This document shows positions 29,981-38,924 of a DNA stretch of 64,000 bases, one piece after another (the first letter of the stretch is position 1; the number at the start of each line of letters is the position of its first letter). The DNA comes from an uncultured Dehalococcoidia bacterium (GTDB lineage: Bacteria; Chloroflexota; Dehalococcoidia; Lucifugimonadales; JADFKI01): NCBI GenBank assembly GCA_958295865.1, contig CATQHF010000004.1:310001-374000 (forward strand), read 5' to 3'. Under the pieces are notes generated by a model. The model ran no database searches. It had not been told where the DNA came from and was given only the letters and a program-made list of their open reading frames with translations. The position numbers and the translations under genes are program-made.

Positions 29981-30217
29981 TCAGCGTCCAAGATTTTCGG
30001 GATTCAGTTCACCAGCCTTAATGAGCGCTTCGCATATCTCGTCCCCACTGAACGCTTTATATGGTTCGTAAGTGTTGCCCGCCGTTTTCTTGAACAGAAC
30101 TAGCACAAGCTCGGGACCCGATGCTAGATTGATATTCTCCCTGGGAAATGGCGCACCACGCCTGTTAGCGATGCCAAAGCCTATATCGCCGTCCATTGCC
30201 GCTATCAAGATACTCAT
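29981..30217 (-). CDS. Small hypothetical protein
   Basis: 78 residues, unrecognised (MSILIAAMDGDIGFGIANRRG...). AGGAAACAGGTTG lies just before the ATG, a credible ribosome site. It converges on the restriction gene, 11 bases from its stop. It could regulate or accompany that system. Low certainty. Confidence 0.4.
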   Translation of the reverse strand: MSILIAAMDGDIGFGIANRRGAPFPRENINLASGPELVLVLFKKTAGNTYEPYKAFSGDEICEALIKAGELNPENLGR

Positions 30218-30288
30218 CAACCTGTTTCCTTTATGTCATCTGTGTCATGGTTGTTGCACACGCGCAGGGATGCGTTCTTTTAATCCGT

Positions 30289-30366
30289 CCACGCAAGACC
30301 TCCGACAGAAACGATTACTCCGATAACACTGGCTAGGTTGCCCTAATGCGCTACAAGAAATTCCAT
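30289..30366 (-). pseudogene. 5' remnant of the 34228 membrane-protein gene
   Basis: Same start as the intact gene at 34228, but codon 8 is TAG where the intact copy has TGG, and the reading is cut off at the repeat border. A decayed relic, which argues the R1 copy is not the functional one. Confidence 0.8.
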
Positions 30367-30675
30367 TGCCCGTCTTCATTTTACTATTTTCAGCATCACC
30401 ATGTGGGTCTCACCTCATAGCTGCCAGACATGCATAGGATACCACTCCGTAGCTGAATCGTGCAGACTACAATACTCCTGCTCAATCAAACTCCAACCTC
30501 AGTGTGCTATCCTAACACACGATACATCACGCTTTCCATAGTAGAGAGGCACGCCCTTGATTCCGCTTCAACTCAGTGTCAAGAACTTCATGTGCTACCG
30601 GGACGATGCGCCGCCGCTGCGCTTTGAGGGGATTCATGTCGCCTGCCTGTGCGGGGATAATGGGCATGGCAAGAC
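30289..30675. repeat. sbcC-start direct repeat, copy R1
   Basis: 387 bp nearly identical to 34151-34537 (R2) with no length change. It contains the 5' part of a leftward membrane-protein gene, the intergenic region and the first ~40 codons of sbcC. R1 starts at CCACGCAAGACC and ends at GGCAAGAC. Confidence 0.9.
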
Positions 30676-30883
30676 GGCTCGGCTGGACACCGCTCACAAG
30701 GACAACATTCTGACGAAGTTCTTCCCTTATGTAGGGCAGCAAGTATTAGTGCTATCCACCGACAGCGAGATAGGCTTCACACAATACGGACAGATAAGCC
30801 CCTACATAGCAAGCGCGCATCATCTCGTGCGCGACGCGGAAACAGGGCAAACTTCTATCAAGGAGGGCTACCTTGTCCAGTAG
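30557..30883 (+). pseudogene. SbcC N-terminus fused in frame to a DndD C-terminal remnant
   Basis: 108 codons. The first ~40 match SbcC (IPLQLSVKNFMCYRDD ... GDNGHGKT), and the rest (ARLDTAHKDNILTKFFP ... QQVLVLSTDSEI ... IKEGYL) resemble the end of DndD, the SMC-like ATPase of phosphorothioate DNA modification. The junction is at GGCAAGAC|GGCTCGGCTGG (about 30675). Neither half is complete: SbcC's coil and signature and DndD's N-terminus are absent. Probably a recombination remnant. Confidence 0.75.
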
Positions 30884-32462
30884 AACGATGATGGTGGACA
30901 GAGTAGAGGTCTCATATTCTGCATACGAAAGATGCAGCTCCACACATCAAAGATTTCCTGAACTAGGGACGATTGGCGCTGTCTATAGAATTGCCGCTCT
31001 AATTAGCCTTAACCGGGGCGGCTACATTGAAAAACGCCCTGACGATATGGAAATAAACCGCAATCGGCCAGTGCGCGTGGTAGGGCCATTTGAGATTTTT
31101 TCGTCAGAGCGAAATCCTAATCCTATCTTGTTCCCTACACTAATCCAACTCGTCGCGAACCGCTCTATGACGATTGAAGAAATCTACCGGCAGGCGGCAT
31201 TCCACATTCATCTAGGCTCTTCCTTGCTGAAAGACACTGCGGATAAAGTGGACACCATCGAAGAACTATACAAGGTTTTGCTAGACGAAGCGCCAGAAAG
31301 TCTTGCCGCCGCGTCATCGGGCTTGCCGTCTGACTCCGGGGAAGGGTTGTCCATAAGAATTGGCGATAAGCTTGCGGATAATACAGCGGTTCACTGGCCG
31401 TTGACGGACACTTCCGTTATCGAGAACCCCCACGCTTGTATAGTGGGCGTGAGCGGTCAAGGCAAAACTCAATTCGCGCTGGACATTCTATATCAGATAC
31501 AGGAACAAAATCCTGATGTAACTTTCACCATACTGGACTATAAAGGTGATTTGTCCGAGCACGGCAGTTCCAACAGGCTGATGCTCGAATCACGACTAGG
31601 ATGTGAGATAATCACAGCAGGCGCTGAGCCCATCCCTACCGTGCCATTCCGAAACACTTCCACTCACAACGCAAATCAGTATGCTCTTGGCGTCGCCGAT
31701 CTTTTAGGTGAGTTCTATCGCAGACTCGGCACACAGCAGAGGCAGGCTCTGCGAGAGTGTATTGCCGAACTAATTTCGGATTCGGAACACTCCGAAGGTT
31801 TTGGATTTTCTGTGCTGGAAGACCGCGTGCGAGAGTATTATGAAGACGCAGGCAAGAAGGAAGACGGGCTTATCGAGGTCATATCCCGCCTAAGCGTTCT
31901 GCGCGCATTCGAGGATGCGCCTTCGAAAAGCGCCGCCGCCCCGACGATAACGCAGGACTTGCTGGTAAGGCTGAACGAACTGGTTGCGGACTCTTTGCCG
32001 GTGGCTTTTCTGCTCATTCGTCGCCTGTATGACGAAATGCGGCAGCTCCCCGAAATCGAACGGCAAGGAAGCGTAACCAATTTGAGGCATGTCATATTCA
32101 TAGACGAAGCGCACCACTATCTTTCGGTCAATAACTCTCCACTCGCCCGCATCATCCGTGAAGGACGCTCCAAGGGCGTTGCAGTGTTTTTGGCGACCCA
32201 ATCCGTATCTGATTTAGCAAGTTCCGCCGGCTCAGATTACCGCGAATTTCTGAGCAACTCTTTTTTCTTCAAGACAAATCTTAATAGTTCATCAGAAATA
32301 CGCGCCCTTATGCCTGTTGCAGAACGGAATGTCCGGCAGGTTGCGGACAGGATTGCCACTCTTGAGCCCGGTCAAATGCTATTCAGTCGCAACTTACAAC
32401 GGAACGCGCGGGAAGCCATTTTGCAAGCCGTTCAATTTTATAAGAGGGGTTTAGGTTCATAA
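30873..32462 (+). CDS. DndE-like domain fused to a HerA-type ATPase
   Basis: 529 residues from TTG at 30873, chosen because AAGGAGG ends 6 bases before and the start overlaps the dndD remnant stop, as dndD-dndE genes do. Residues ~8-130 (VEVSYSAYERCSSTHQRFPELGTIGAVYRIA; then LIQLVANRSMTIEEIYRQAAFHIHLG) look like DndE. From ~175 onward is a P-loop motor: VGVSGQGKTQFALDIL (Walker A), HVIFIDEAHHYLS (Walker B) and GVAVFLATQSV, as in HerA/FtsK-type ATPases of Dnd restriction partners. A DndE-HerA fusion is unusual. Stop is followed within ~10 bases by a carB repeat. Confidence 0.7.
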   Translation: MSSRTMMVDRVEVSYSAYERCSSTHQRFPELGTIGAVYRIAALISLNRGGYIEKRPDDMEINRNRPVRVVGPFEIFSSERNPNPILFPTLIQLVANRSMTIEEIYRQAAFHIHLGSSLLKDTADKVDTIEELYKVLLDEAPESLAAASSGLPSDSGEGLSIRIGDKLADNTAVHWPLTDTSVIENPHACIVGVSGQGKTQFALDILYQIQEQNPDVTFTILDYKGDLSEHGSSNRLMLESRLGCEIITAGAEPIPTVPFRNTSTHNANQYALGVADLLGEFYRRLGTQQRQALRECIAELISDSEHSEGFGFSVLEDRVREYYEDAGKKEDGLIEVISRLSVLRAFEDAPSKSAAAPTITQDLLVRLNELVADSLPVAFLLIRRLYDEMRQLPEIERQGSVTNLRHVIFIDEAHHYLSVNNSPLARIIREGRSKGVAVFLATQSVSDLASSAGSDYREFLSNSFFFKTNLNSSSEIRALMPVAERNVRQVADRIATLEPGQMLFSRNLQRNAREAILQAVQFYKRGLGS

Positions 32463-32473
32463 AGAGATTCCCC

Positions 32474-32552
32474 GGACACAGCGCGCGCGGCAGTGGAGAG
32501 CCTGGTCGGGGGGACGGCGAATTACAGCATCAAGCCGCTGCCGGAGTATCGG
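32474..32552. repeat. carB 3'-end direct repeat, copy B
   Basis: 79-bp displaced copy of the carB end, beginning about 11 bases after the DndE/HerA stop. No stop codon at the natural carB position (reads ...EYRGVDG), so it is a relic. Confidence 0.85.
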
Positions 32553-32569
32553 GGGGTTGACGGAAAGAC

Positions 32570-32905
32570 TTACTCTAAATCGACGACTCGCTCTAATTCG
32601 GCAATCAGAAACGGCAAGTCGAACTCCACGGTATCCCATACGACATCGATGTCAACATCACCATATTGATGTACTAGAAAGTTGCGCATGTCCGTCATGT
32701 CTCGCCAAGGCAATTTGGGAAATGATGCTTTGGTAGGCTTGGATACACTCCGCGCCGCTTCACCGATTATTTCGATGCGACGAATCACGGCATCCTGAAG
32801 TTGAACATCCGCGAGAAAGTCCTCTTTGGAGGTCTCTTGCAAGTATGATACCGCAAGCCGCGCAGATTCAAGAATATCGTATAGAAGCGCGTCATCCCGC
32901 TGCAT
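32570..32905 (-). CDS. hepT: HepT-like HEPN toxin (DUF86)
   Basis: 111 residues. The RX4HxY toxin motif is RNFLVHQYG near residue 75. The opening DALLYDILESARLAVSYLQ and GEAARSVSK are typical DUF86. HepT is an RNase-type toxin inactivated by its MntA partner through tri-AMPylation of the Tyr. It overlaps mntA by 14 bases. The pair lies between carB repeats B and C. Confidence 0.9.
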   Translation of the reverse strand: MQRDDALLYDILESARLAVSYLQETSKEDFLADVQLQDAVIRRIEIIGEAARSVSKPTKASFPKLPWRDMTDMRNFLVHQYGDVDIDVVWDTVEFDLPFLIAELERVVDLE

Positions 32906-33209
32906 ATATGACCCTTGCCGAACCTAGTATCGCCTCGCGCCGTATCTTGTTCGTGCTGGCTTCGACCGCCCGCCTGCTCACTAAGTCCACCTTTCGCCGC
33001 AGGATGTTCTCAAGTCCGTCTCGCATTCGCACCATGTCGAATAGCCCATGCCGCGCGCCGTCCGCAAAGGTAATCAGCACATCGACATCGCTCTTGAGCG
33101 TAAAGTCGTCTCTCAGCACTGAGCCGAACAGTGAGAGTTCCGCAATGTCCCATTTCTTGCAGAACGCTTCAATCTCGTTGATTGGAATTTCGGCGCTAAT
33201 ACCTTGCAT
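32892..33209 (-). CDS. mntA: MntA-like nucleotidyltransferase antitoxin
   Basis: 105 residues. Motif SLFGSVLRDDFTLKSDVDVLITF contains the complete GSx10DxD catalytic pattern. ATG at 33209 preceded by AAGGA. It is the cognate antitoxin of the downstream HepT. Confidence 0.9.
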   Translation of the reverse strand: MQGISAEIPINEIEAFCKKWDIAELSLFGSVLRDDFTLKSDVDVLITFADGARHGLFDMVRMRDGLENILRRKVDLVSRRAVEASTNKIRREAILGSARVIYAAG

Positions 33210-33222
33210 CACTATATCCTTC

Positions 33223-33311
33223 TCACATCGCCGGACACAACGCGCGCGGCTGTGGAGAGCATGGTCGGTGGGACGGCGAATTACAGCATCAAGCCGCTGC
33301 CGGAGTATCGG
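33223..33311. repeat. carB 3'-end direct repeat, copy C
   Basis: Begins at TCACATCG and ends at GAGTATCGG, followed by GGG TAG. It reads ...PLPEYRG-stop in the carB frame, a proper ending, so this may be the ancestral carB terminus that was displaced downstream. Confidence 0.85.
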
Positions 33312-33358
33312 GGGTAGGCTCAGAGTTCCCGCTTGGGGATAGGGACATGCCAGACAGA

Positions 33359-33718
33359 CTATCGAATTCTCTCCAGGTCTCTGGCAAGTTTGTCCAATGT
33401 CAAGTCTGGGTCAAGCGCCGAGCGACGCGCGAGTTCAAAGAGACGGCGCAAATCTTGGGCCTGTTCCGAAGATGCAAGGCTATTTTGAGGCACTCGTCCG
33501 CTTTCGTCATAAGTCTCTAGCGTAACGGTCTTGAAGCCTTCTTTGTTGAGGATTTCAAGCCGATAGCGCTCTAGGAATTCATCCAACTCTTTGATACTAA
33601 CCGCAGTAGTATCGACGGATGTGAGCAACACGTTCTTACGAATGCTCATTCTCCACTTCAGTTTTCCCTCTTCAGTGCGACTGATGAGTCCCTGCAATAT
33701 AGTTGACATCTTGTTCAT
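33359..33718 (-). CDS. Hypothetical protein, second gene of a two-gene unit
   Basis: 119 residues, unrecognised, mixed alpha-beta with KELDEFLERYRLEILNKEG and the tail DPDLTLDKLARDLERI. AAGGGGGA precedes the ATG by 4-5 bases. It lies 15 bases after the membrane-anchored gene on the same strand, so they are co-transcribed. No function known. Confidence 0.55.
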   Translation of the reverse strand: MNKMSTILQGLISRTEEGKLKWRMSIRKNVLLTSVDTTAVSIKELDEFLERYRLEILNKEGFKTVTLETYDESGRVPQNSLASSEQAQDLRRLFELARRSALDPDLTLDKLARDLERIR

Positions 33719-33733
33719 ATCGTCCCCCTTTTG

Positions 33734-34228
33734 TTAACCGCCTAGATCCATTGTATTGGACATATCCTCTAATGCACTTTGAATTTCATTCAATTCTTGA
33801 TTCAATTTGACAACATCAATAGTTTGAAACTGATAGACAACCCATGAGTCAACTTGTAGCTCCATTGCCGAAATGGATTCTGTGGCTTTGGCAAGCCTTT
33901 CGCGGAGTTCAGTTTCACCCTCCGGACATTGCTTTACGATTGCAGAAACCATGGCTCTCAATGCCTGATATTGCTCCAAGGCGACCTCCCAACGACCGTC
34001 TCTGTGTAGGGACTTCAATCGTTGGATTAGATTTATAGCGCGCTCCAAGTCTATCGCTAATAGGTGGCGTCCGATGTTGTCTTTGGTTTCAAGCGCCGCC
34101 TGCTCAGCCGACTGTGCGGCTGAGCGCGCTCCTCGCGCTTCAACGACAGCCCACGCAAGACCTCCGACAGAAACGATTACTCCGATAACACTGGCTAGGT
34201 TGCCCCAATGCGCTACAAGAAATTCCAT
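33734..34228 (-). CDS. Membrane-anchored coiled-coil hypothetical protein
   Basis: 164 residues: an N-terminal transmembrane helix (NLASVIGVIVSVGGLAWAVV, residues ~10-29), then helix-forming charged sequence with likely coiled coils. First gene of a two-gene unit. Its 5' part is duplicated as a relic at 30289-30366. The role may be a small membrane-linked defence or stress protein, but this is a guess. Confidence 0.6.
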   Translation of the reverse strand: MEFLVAHWGNLASVIGVIVSVGGLAWAVVEARGARSAAQSAEQAALETKDNIGRHLLAIDLERAINLIQRLKSLHRDGRWEVALEQYQALRAMVSAIVKQCPEGETELRERLAKATESISAMELQVDSWVVYQFQTIDVVKLNQELNEIQSALEDMSNTMDLGG

Positions 34229-34537
34229 TGCCCGTCTTCATTTTACTATTTTCAGCATCACCATGTGGGTCTCACCTCATAGCTGCCAGACATGCATAGG
34301 ATACCACTCCGTAGTTGAATCGTGCAGACTATAATACTCCTGCTCAATCAAACTCCAACCTCAGTGTGCTATCCTAACACACGATACATCACGCTTTTCA
34401 TAGTAGAGAGGCACGCCCTTGATTCCGCTTCAACTCAGCGTCAAGAACTTCATGTGCTACCGGGACGATGCGCCGTTGCTGCGCTTTGAGGGGATTCATG
34501 TCGCTTGCCTGTGCGGGGATAATGGGCATGGCAAGAC
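34151..34537. repeat. sbcC-start direct repeat, copy R2
   Basis: 387-bp counterpart of R1 (offset 3862, no indels), containing the intact promoter and the first ~40 codons of the functional sbcC. Confidence 0.9.
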
Positions 34538-37010
34538 TGCGCTGCTGGATGCGATGACCTGGGCGCTGTGGGGCACGGCGCGCGCTACCGTCGCTCGCAC
34601 GGGCGCTATCAGCGCGCCGCGAATGGGCGAGCTTGTGCATCTTGGGCAGACGGATATGAGCGTGGAGCTGGACTTCATGGCGGAGGGACAGCGCTATCGC
34701 GTGGTGCGCCGTCACACGCTCGGTTCGCGCGGCAGCAACAGCCGCACCACGCTGGAGCTTCAGATTGCCAGCGCCAACGGCGACGGCAAGTTTAGCGCGA
34801 TAAGCAGAAGCAGTGTCCGCGATACCAACGCACTCATCACCAAAATCCTCAACATGGACTTCAAGACCTTCATCAACACGGCTTATCTGTCGCAAGGGCA
34901 GGCGGATGTGTTCACCACCAGCACGCCTTCCGAGCGCAAGAAGTGTCTTGCCGAGGTGCTCGACCTGTCCTATTACCAGCGGCTTTCCGAGGGCGCAAGG
35001 GCACGCGGCAATTCCAAGCAGACGGATATGCTCCGCACTCGCGCCGAGATAGACGCCCGCATCGAAGAGACGGCGCGCAAGCCGCAGTACGAATGCCAAC
35101 TCGCAGACGCAAAGCGGCGCATCGCGGAGACCGCGCCTGAAGTCGAAGCGCAGCGCAAACGGGTCGAAGGACTTCGTGATGAGGTGCGGGAACTCCAGAC
35201 GCTCCAGTCGGAGTTTGCGGCGCTCCGACAGCGCGCAAACTCGGCGGAAGCGGACTCCGCAAGGCTGCGACCACAGGTGAGCGCGGACGAGAAGCGCATC
35301 GCCGGCTACGAAGCCACCATCGCAGACGCGCCCCAGATACTCAGCGGATTCAAGGCGCTGCAATCCGCGCAGGCGGAGATTGGCAGGCTGGACATTGCGC
35401 TGTCTGAAAAGAATGACCTTGACGCGCGGCATGCGGCGCTCATGCAGGCGATAGCGCGGCAAGAGGAGCGCCTGTCGGCGGCGCGGCGGACGCTGCGACA
35501 TCGCATAGCGACCGAGCTTCAGCCGCGCGCAAAGCGTCTGCCCGCAATTCGTGAGCAACTGGCAGGGATGCGGGAGCGGCATGCGACGCTCGCCCAGCAG
35601 GGCGACGCCATCGAGCGGCAGCGCAAGCAGAACGACGACCTCGCCGCGCGCATACAGGCGCTCACGCAGGACAACGAGCGCCTGCTGCGGCAGATGCGGG
35701 ACACGCGCCAAAAGTTCGACATGCTGGAGCAAGGCGATACTACATGCCCGCTGTGCAACCAGCAGCTTGGCGACGATGGGCAACGGCACTTGCGCGCGGA
35801 ATATCAGCGCGTCGGCGTAGCGAGCAAGTCGGCATACAGCGACAACCTCGCCCAAACGGACGCGCTCACAAGCGAGCGCAAGAAGAAGATCACCGCGCTG
35901 GCGGCGATGGAAGCGGCGCATGCCGCCAACAGCCGTTCTATCGCCGCTGACGAGGCGAACTTGGCGCGCGATGAGCGCGAATCCATGCAAGCGCAGCAGG
36001 ACTTGGCGCAGGCGTCGGAGGCGCTGGCTGAGACGGAACGGGCGTTGCGTGACAAGGCGTTCGCCGAGCAGGAGCGCAAGGCGCTTGCCGAGTTGGAATC
36101 TGCCATTGCCGCGCTGGGGTACGACGCGGAGGCGCATCAAAATACGCGCCAACAGGTCGGGGCGCTTCGCAAGTTCGACATCGCCCGACACGCGCTCGAC
36201 GAGGCGCAAGCCAATCTGCCCGGCAGCATCGAGTCGCTGCACACCAGCCGCCAGATGCTCGCCGAGCGGCAGGATGACATAGACGCCGCCGCAGAGCGCA
36301 TGGCTGCGCTTAAGCAAGACCTGAAATCGCTGCCGACGCTCACGACCGCGCTCAACGGTGCGGTGGCAAGCGGCAAGCGGCTGGAAGATGAACTGCGGCA
36401 AGCGGAGATCGACCAAGGCGTGCTGGAGAATAACATCAGCCGATGCGACAGGCTGGAGGCTGAGACGCGCTCGCTGGAGCGGGAACACAAGCGCCTCGCC
36501 CGCGACAAGAGCATCTACGACGAGCTGACGCTGGCGTTCGGCAAGAACGGCATACAGGCGCTGGTCATCGAGAGCGCCATTCCACAATTGCAGAACGACG
36601 CCAACGAACTTCTGGGACGCATCAGCGAGAACCGCATGCACCTGAAGCTGGAGCTGGACGAGAGCACCTCGGAGCAGCTGGAGATACGGATTGCCGACGA
36701 GCTTGGCACGCGCGACTACCTGACATTCAGCGGCGGCGAGGCGTTCCGCATCAACTTCGCGCTGCGTATCGCGCTGTCGAGGCTGCTGGCGCGTCGCTCC
36801 GGCGCGCCGCTGCCTGTGCTCTTCATAGACGAGGGCTTCGGTTCGCAGGACAGGGGCGGCCAAGAGCGTCTGACGGAAGCCATCCAGTCGATTCAGGACG
36901 AGTTCGAGAAGATAATCGTCATAACGCACATAGAGCAGATGAAGGAAGCCTTCCCGGCGCGCATCGAGGTCACCAAGAGCGGGGGCGGCTCGACATTCAG
37001 GGTTGTGTGA
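34419..37010 (+). CDS. sbcC: SbcC/Rad50-like exonuclease subunit
   Basis: 863 residues from a TTG with GAGAGG upstream. Walker A GDNGHGKTALLD (residues ~33-44), a zinc hook CPLCNQQL (CxxC) in the middle of a long coiled coil, ABC signature LTFSGGEAFRI and Walker B PVLFIDEGFGSQD. With SbcD it processes DNA hairpins and ends. SbcD is not adjacent in this window. A conserved GTGTG...CACAC pair sits in the leader. Confidence 0.94.
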   Translation: MIPLQLSVKNFMCYRDDAPLLRFEGIHVACLCGDNGHGKTALLDAMTWALWGTARATVARTGAISAPRMGELVHLGQTDMSVELDFMAEGQRYRVVRRHTLGSRGSNSRTTLELQIASANGDGKFSAISRSSVRDTNALITKILNMDFKTFINTAYLSQGQADVFTTSTPSERKKCLAEVLDLSYYQRLSEGARARGNSKQTDMLRTRAEIDARIEETARKPQYECQLADAKRRIAETAPEVEAQRKRVEGLRDEVRELQTLQSEFAALRQRANSAEADSARLRPQVSADEKRIAGYEATIADAPQILSGFKALQSAQAEIGRLDIALSEKNDLDARHAALMQAIARQEERLSAARRTLRHRIATELQPRAKRLPAIREQLAGMRERHATLAQQGDAIERQRKQNDDLAARIQALTQDNERLLRQMRDTRQKFDMLEQGDTTCPLCNQQLGDDGQRHLRAEYQRVGVASKSAYSDNLAQTDALTSERKKKITALAAMEAAHAANSRSIAADEANLARDERESMQAQQDLAQASEALAETERALRDKAFAEQERKALAELESAIAALGYDAEAHQNTRQQVGALRKFDIARHALDEAQANLPGSIESLHTSRQMLAERQDDIDAAAERMAALKQDLKSLPTLTTALNGAVASGKRLEDELRQAEIDQGVLENNISRCDRLEAETRSLEREHKRLARDKSIYDELTLAFGKNGIQALVIESAIPQLQNDANELLGRISENRMHLKLELDESTSEQLEIRIADELGTRDYLTFSGGEAFRINFALRIALSRLLARRSGAPLPVLFIDEGFGSQDRGGQERLTEAIQSIQDEFEKIIVITHIEQMKEAFPARIEVTKSGGGSTFRVV

Positions 37011-37101
37011 TGCGACTATCGTGGGTTAGTCTTTGGCGATATGCTGGTATGTCAGTTGTTAATTGTTACCGTGTATAGTCCTGATGAGAAGGATTGGCAA
37101 A

Positions 37102-37389
37102 ATGACTGGCGAACGCGAAAATAGCGGGCAGTGCTATCTGTGTCGTGGAGCATTGAAGTACGGCAAGGCGACGGTTCCGTTTGTGGTTGGTGATAGCGTA
37201 ATTGTCATAAAGAAAGTTCCGGCCGAAATCTGCCAGCGATGCAACGAGCCGTATATGGCTGGCGAAGTTGTTGACAAGATTACCGCTCTGCTGGACAACT
37301 TTGAGCCGTTCCGCGCCGAAGTGCTGGTTGTGTCCTACGAAGAAGACCTTCCTGCCGTCGCAGAACCCGCAGTCCAGGTAGATGCGTAA
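37102..37389 (+). CDS. YgiT/MqsA-type zinc-finger protein
   Basis: 95 residues from the ATG at 37102 (AAGGA 8 bases upstream). Two CxxC pairs, CYLCRG and CQRC, make the zinc site of YgiT-type proteins, which are often antitoxins for MqsR-like or other small toxins. No obvious toxin is next to it; the opposite-strand gene at 37409 is unrelated in sequence. A terminator follows. Confidence 0.75.
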   Translation: MTGERENSGQCYLCRGALKYGKATVPFVVGDSVIVIKKVPAEICQRCNEPYMAGEVVDKITALLDNFEPFRAEVLVVSYEEDLPAVAEPAVQVDA

Positions 37390-37408
37390 CTTATCGCCTG
37401 CCCTTCTA

Positions 37409-37942
37409 TTACCTCCTTTTTGAAAGAGGAGGGTTTTCTTGTTTGTCAAACTCATAAAGTAGCCTGTCTATCGTCTCAAAGCGTACTTTTCTCCTTTTAC
37501 ACAGATCTATGAGTTCGTCCAAGTAATCGAAATATACGGATACTTTTCTGCTACTTGAGGTTGCTGGATAGATGGGATATTTTCTCCCATAGATAGCCCA
37601 GAAAGCATGCCTATCGATAATCTGAAAGACGCTGGGATTCCGAAATCTGAGTATCGTAGATGCCATAGGTAGGGCAATGCCTTGCACATCCAACAAGGAT
37701 TCAAGTACAGATTGCCCTTTCCGATGCTCACCTTTTGTCAGAGTTGTGAGTTTGTCCAAGTTACTTAATATGCTCGCCGTAGGGTGAGCATATCTATCCA
37801 CTTTCCACAAGACTATCTCGTTGATAATCTCTTGGGTAAAGGGTGTGTCGCCAAGCTCGTCTAGCTTCGATGTCAGTTGTGGTTGATACTTATAATCTTT
37901 CAAGAATCGGTTTAGATCGCCTTCAAAACCAGAAGCTTTCAC
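37409..37942 (-). CDS. Helix-hairpin-helix-like hypothetical protein
   Basis: 177 residues. The central block LLDVQGIALPMASTILRFRNPSVFQIIDRHAFWAIY resembles the HhH region of DNA glycosylase-like or related hypothetical proteins, implying DNA contact. No catalytic motif is certain. It converges on the YgiT gene and shares its terminator. Start ATG at 37942 lies 9 bases after the CoA-transferase gene stop on the same strand. Confidence 0.5.
   Translation of the reverse strand: MKASGFEGDLNRFLKDYKYQPQLTSKLDELGDTPFTQEIINEIVLWKVDRYAHPTASILSNLDKLTTLTKGEHRKGQSVLESLLDVQGIALPMASTILRFRNPSVFQIIDRHAFWAIYGRKYPIYPATSSSRKVSVYFDYLDELIDLCKRRKVRFETIDRLLYEFDKQENPPLSKRR
37412..37440 (+). terminator. Intrinsic terminator
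   Basis: Stem CCTCCTTT (37412-37419) with AAGAGGAGG (37424-37432), then TTTTCTT. It also forms the C-terminal codons (PPLSKRR) of the convergent gene at 37409. Confidence 0.7.
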
Positions 37943-37951
37943 AACTACCTC

Positions 37952-38629
37952 CTAAAGCTCTATCTCGCGCAAATCAGGCGACACTAGCAGATTCGCGTCC
38001 GTCTCCGCCTGCACTTCGGCGGCTGTCCAGCCGGGCGCGACTTCACGCAGCACAAGCCCCTCATCAGCGACTTCCATGACGGCGATGTCGGTTACGATGA
38101 GGTCGACGCAGCCCTTGCCGGTGAGCGGGTAGCTGCACTCTTGCACAACCTTCGACTTGCCACCGCGGTCGGTGTGTTCCATCGCGACGATGACGCGCCG
38201 CGCGCCGACCGCCAAGTCCATCGCGCCGCCCACATTGCCCACGCCGCGCTCCGGCAGCATCCAGTTCGCAAGGTCGCCCGATGCCGACACCTGCAGAGCG
38301 CCCAGCACCGTTACATCTATATGCCCGCCGCGAATCATAGCGAATGCGTCCGCCGAATGGAAGAAGGACATACCTGGGTGCCATGCCAGAAAGTGCCCGC
38401 TTGCGTTCGTCAGGTCAACATCCTCCTCGCCCTCGTCCGCCATTGGGCCAAAGTTGAGCACGCCGCTCTCACTGTGATAAAGCACATCGCGCCCCTCCGG
38501 GACGAACTGTGAGCATAGCGAGGGTATGCCGATGCCCAGATTCACCACATCGCCGTCCTGAAGTTCCTTCGCCACACGCATAGCGATGATTTCCCTGTCC
38601 AGCCTGTATTTGTCGTCCGTTCCTGCCAT
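37952..38629 (-). CDS. CoA-transferase subunit B (3-oxoacid type)
   Basis: 225 residues. NLGIGIPSLCSQFV, the catalytic Glu in YHSESGVLNFG, GGHIDVTVLGALQVS, and GAMDLAVGARRVIVAMEHTDRGGKSK match AtoA/ScoB-type beta subunits. It moves CoA from succinyl- or acetyl-CoA to a keto acid. The matching alpha subunit is 3.5 kb away at 42108-42818 on the same strand with an FAH-family gene and an MFS gene between, suggesting a dispersed degradation cluster. Confidence 0.92.
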   Translation of the reverse strand: MAGTDDKYRLDREIIAMRVAKELQDGDVVNLGIGIPSLCSQFVPEGRDVLYHSESGVLNFGPMADEGEEDVDLTNASGHFLAWHPGMSFFHSADAFAMIRGGHIDVTVLGALQVSASGDLANWMLPERGVGNVGGAMDLAVGARRVIVAMEHTDRGGKSKVVQECSYPLTGKGCVDLIVTDIAVMEVADEGLVLREVAPGWTAAEVQAETDANLLVSPDLREIEL

Positions 38630-38924
38630 AGTGCATAGCTCCTCAGTTTGTCAGTATCTCAGTTAGATAGTGTATCAGACATTGACACTCGCACGGCGAA
38701 AGAATGATTGCAATCAGGGCAATCGCATCTAAATGTGAAGGGCAAATCCTACGGAAAATTGATGTTTTGACACACAAATCAGACTTATCATCAATGTTCA
38801 GACATTATGGATTCGTTGATTTGCCCTCCACCTATCACCATTCAAGCCGTAACGAGTTAGAATTGAGGCTTTTCTTGACTCAAAATGTGATTTTGCACGC
38901 CAACAGAACATAATGACGATTTAG
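38630..38924. other. AT-richer intergenic gap
   Basis: No convincing gene. Contains an inverted pair AGGGCAAATC (38739-38748) and GATTTGCCCT (38818-38827) with a 69-base spacer; otherwise nothing recognised. Promoter of the leftward CoA-transferase gene is expected here. Confidence 0.45.

Noticed and set aside
34398..36929. 843-codon open frame opposite sbcC
   Set aside because: Mirror of a GC-rich coding gene; no domain pattern, and SbcC motifs are unambiguous on the plus strand.
38704..38913. 69-codon frame in the CoA-transferase/MFS gap
   Set aside because: No ribosome site, no recognisable pattern; left as non-coding.
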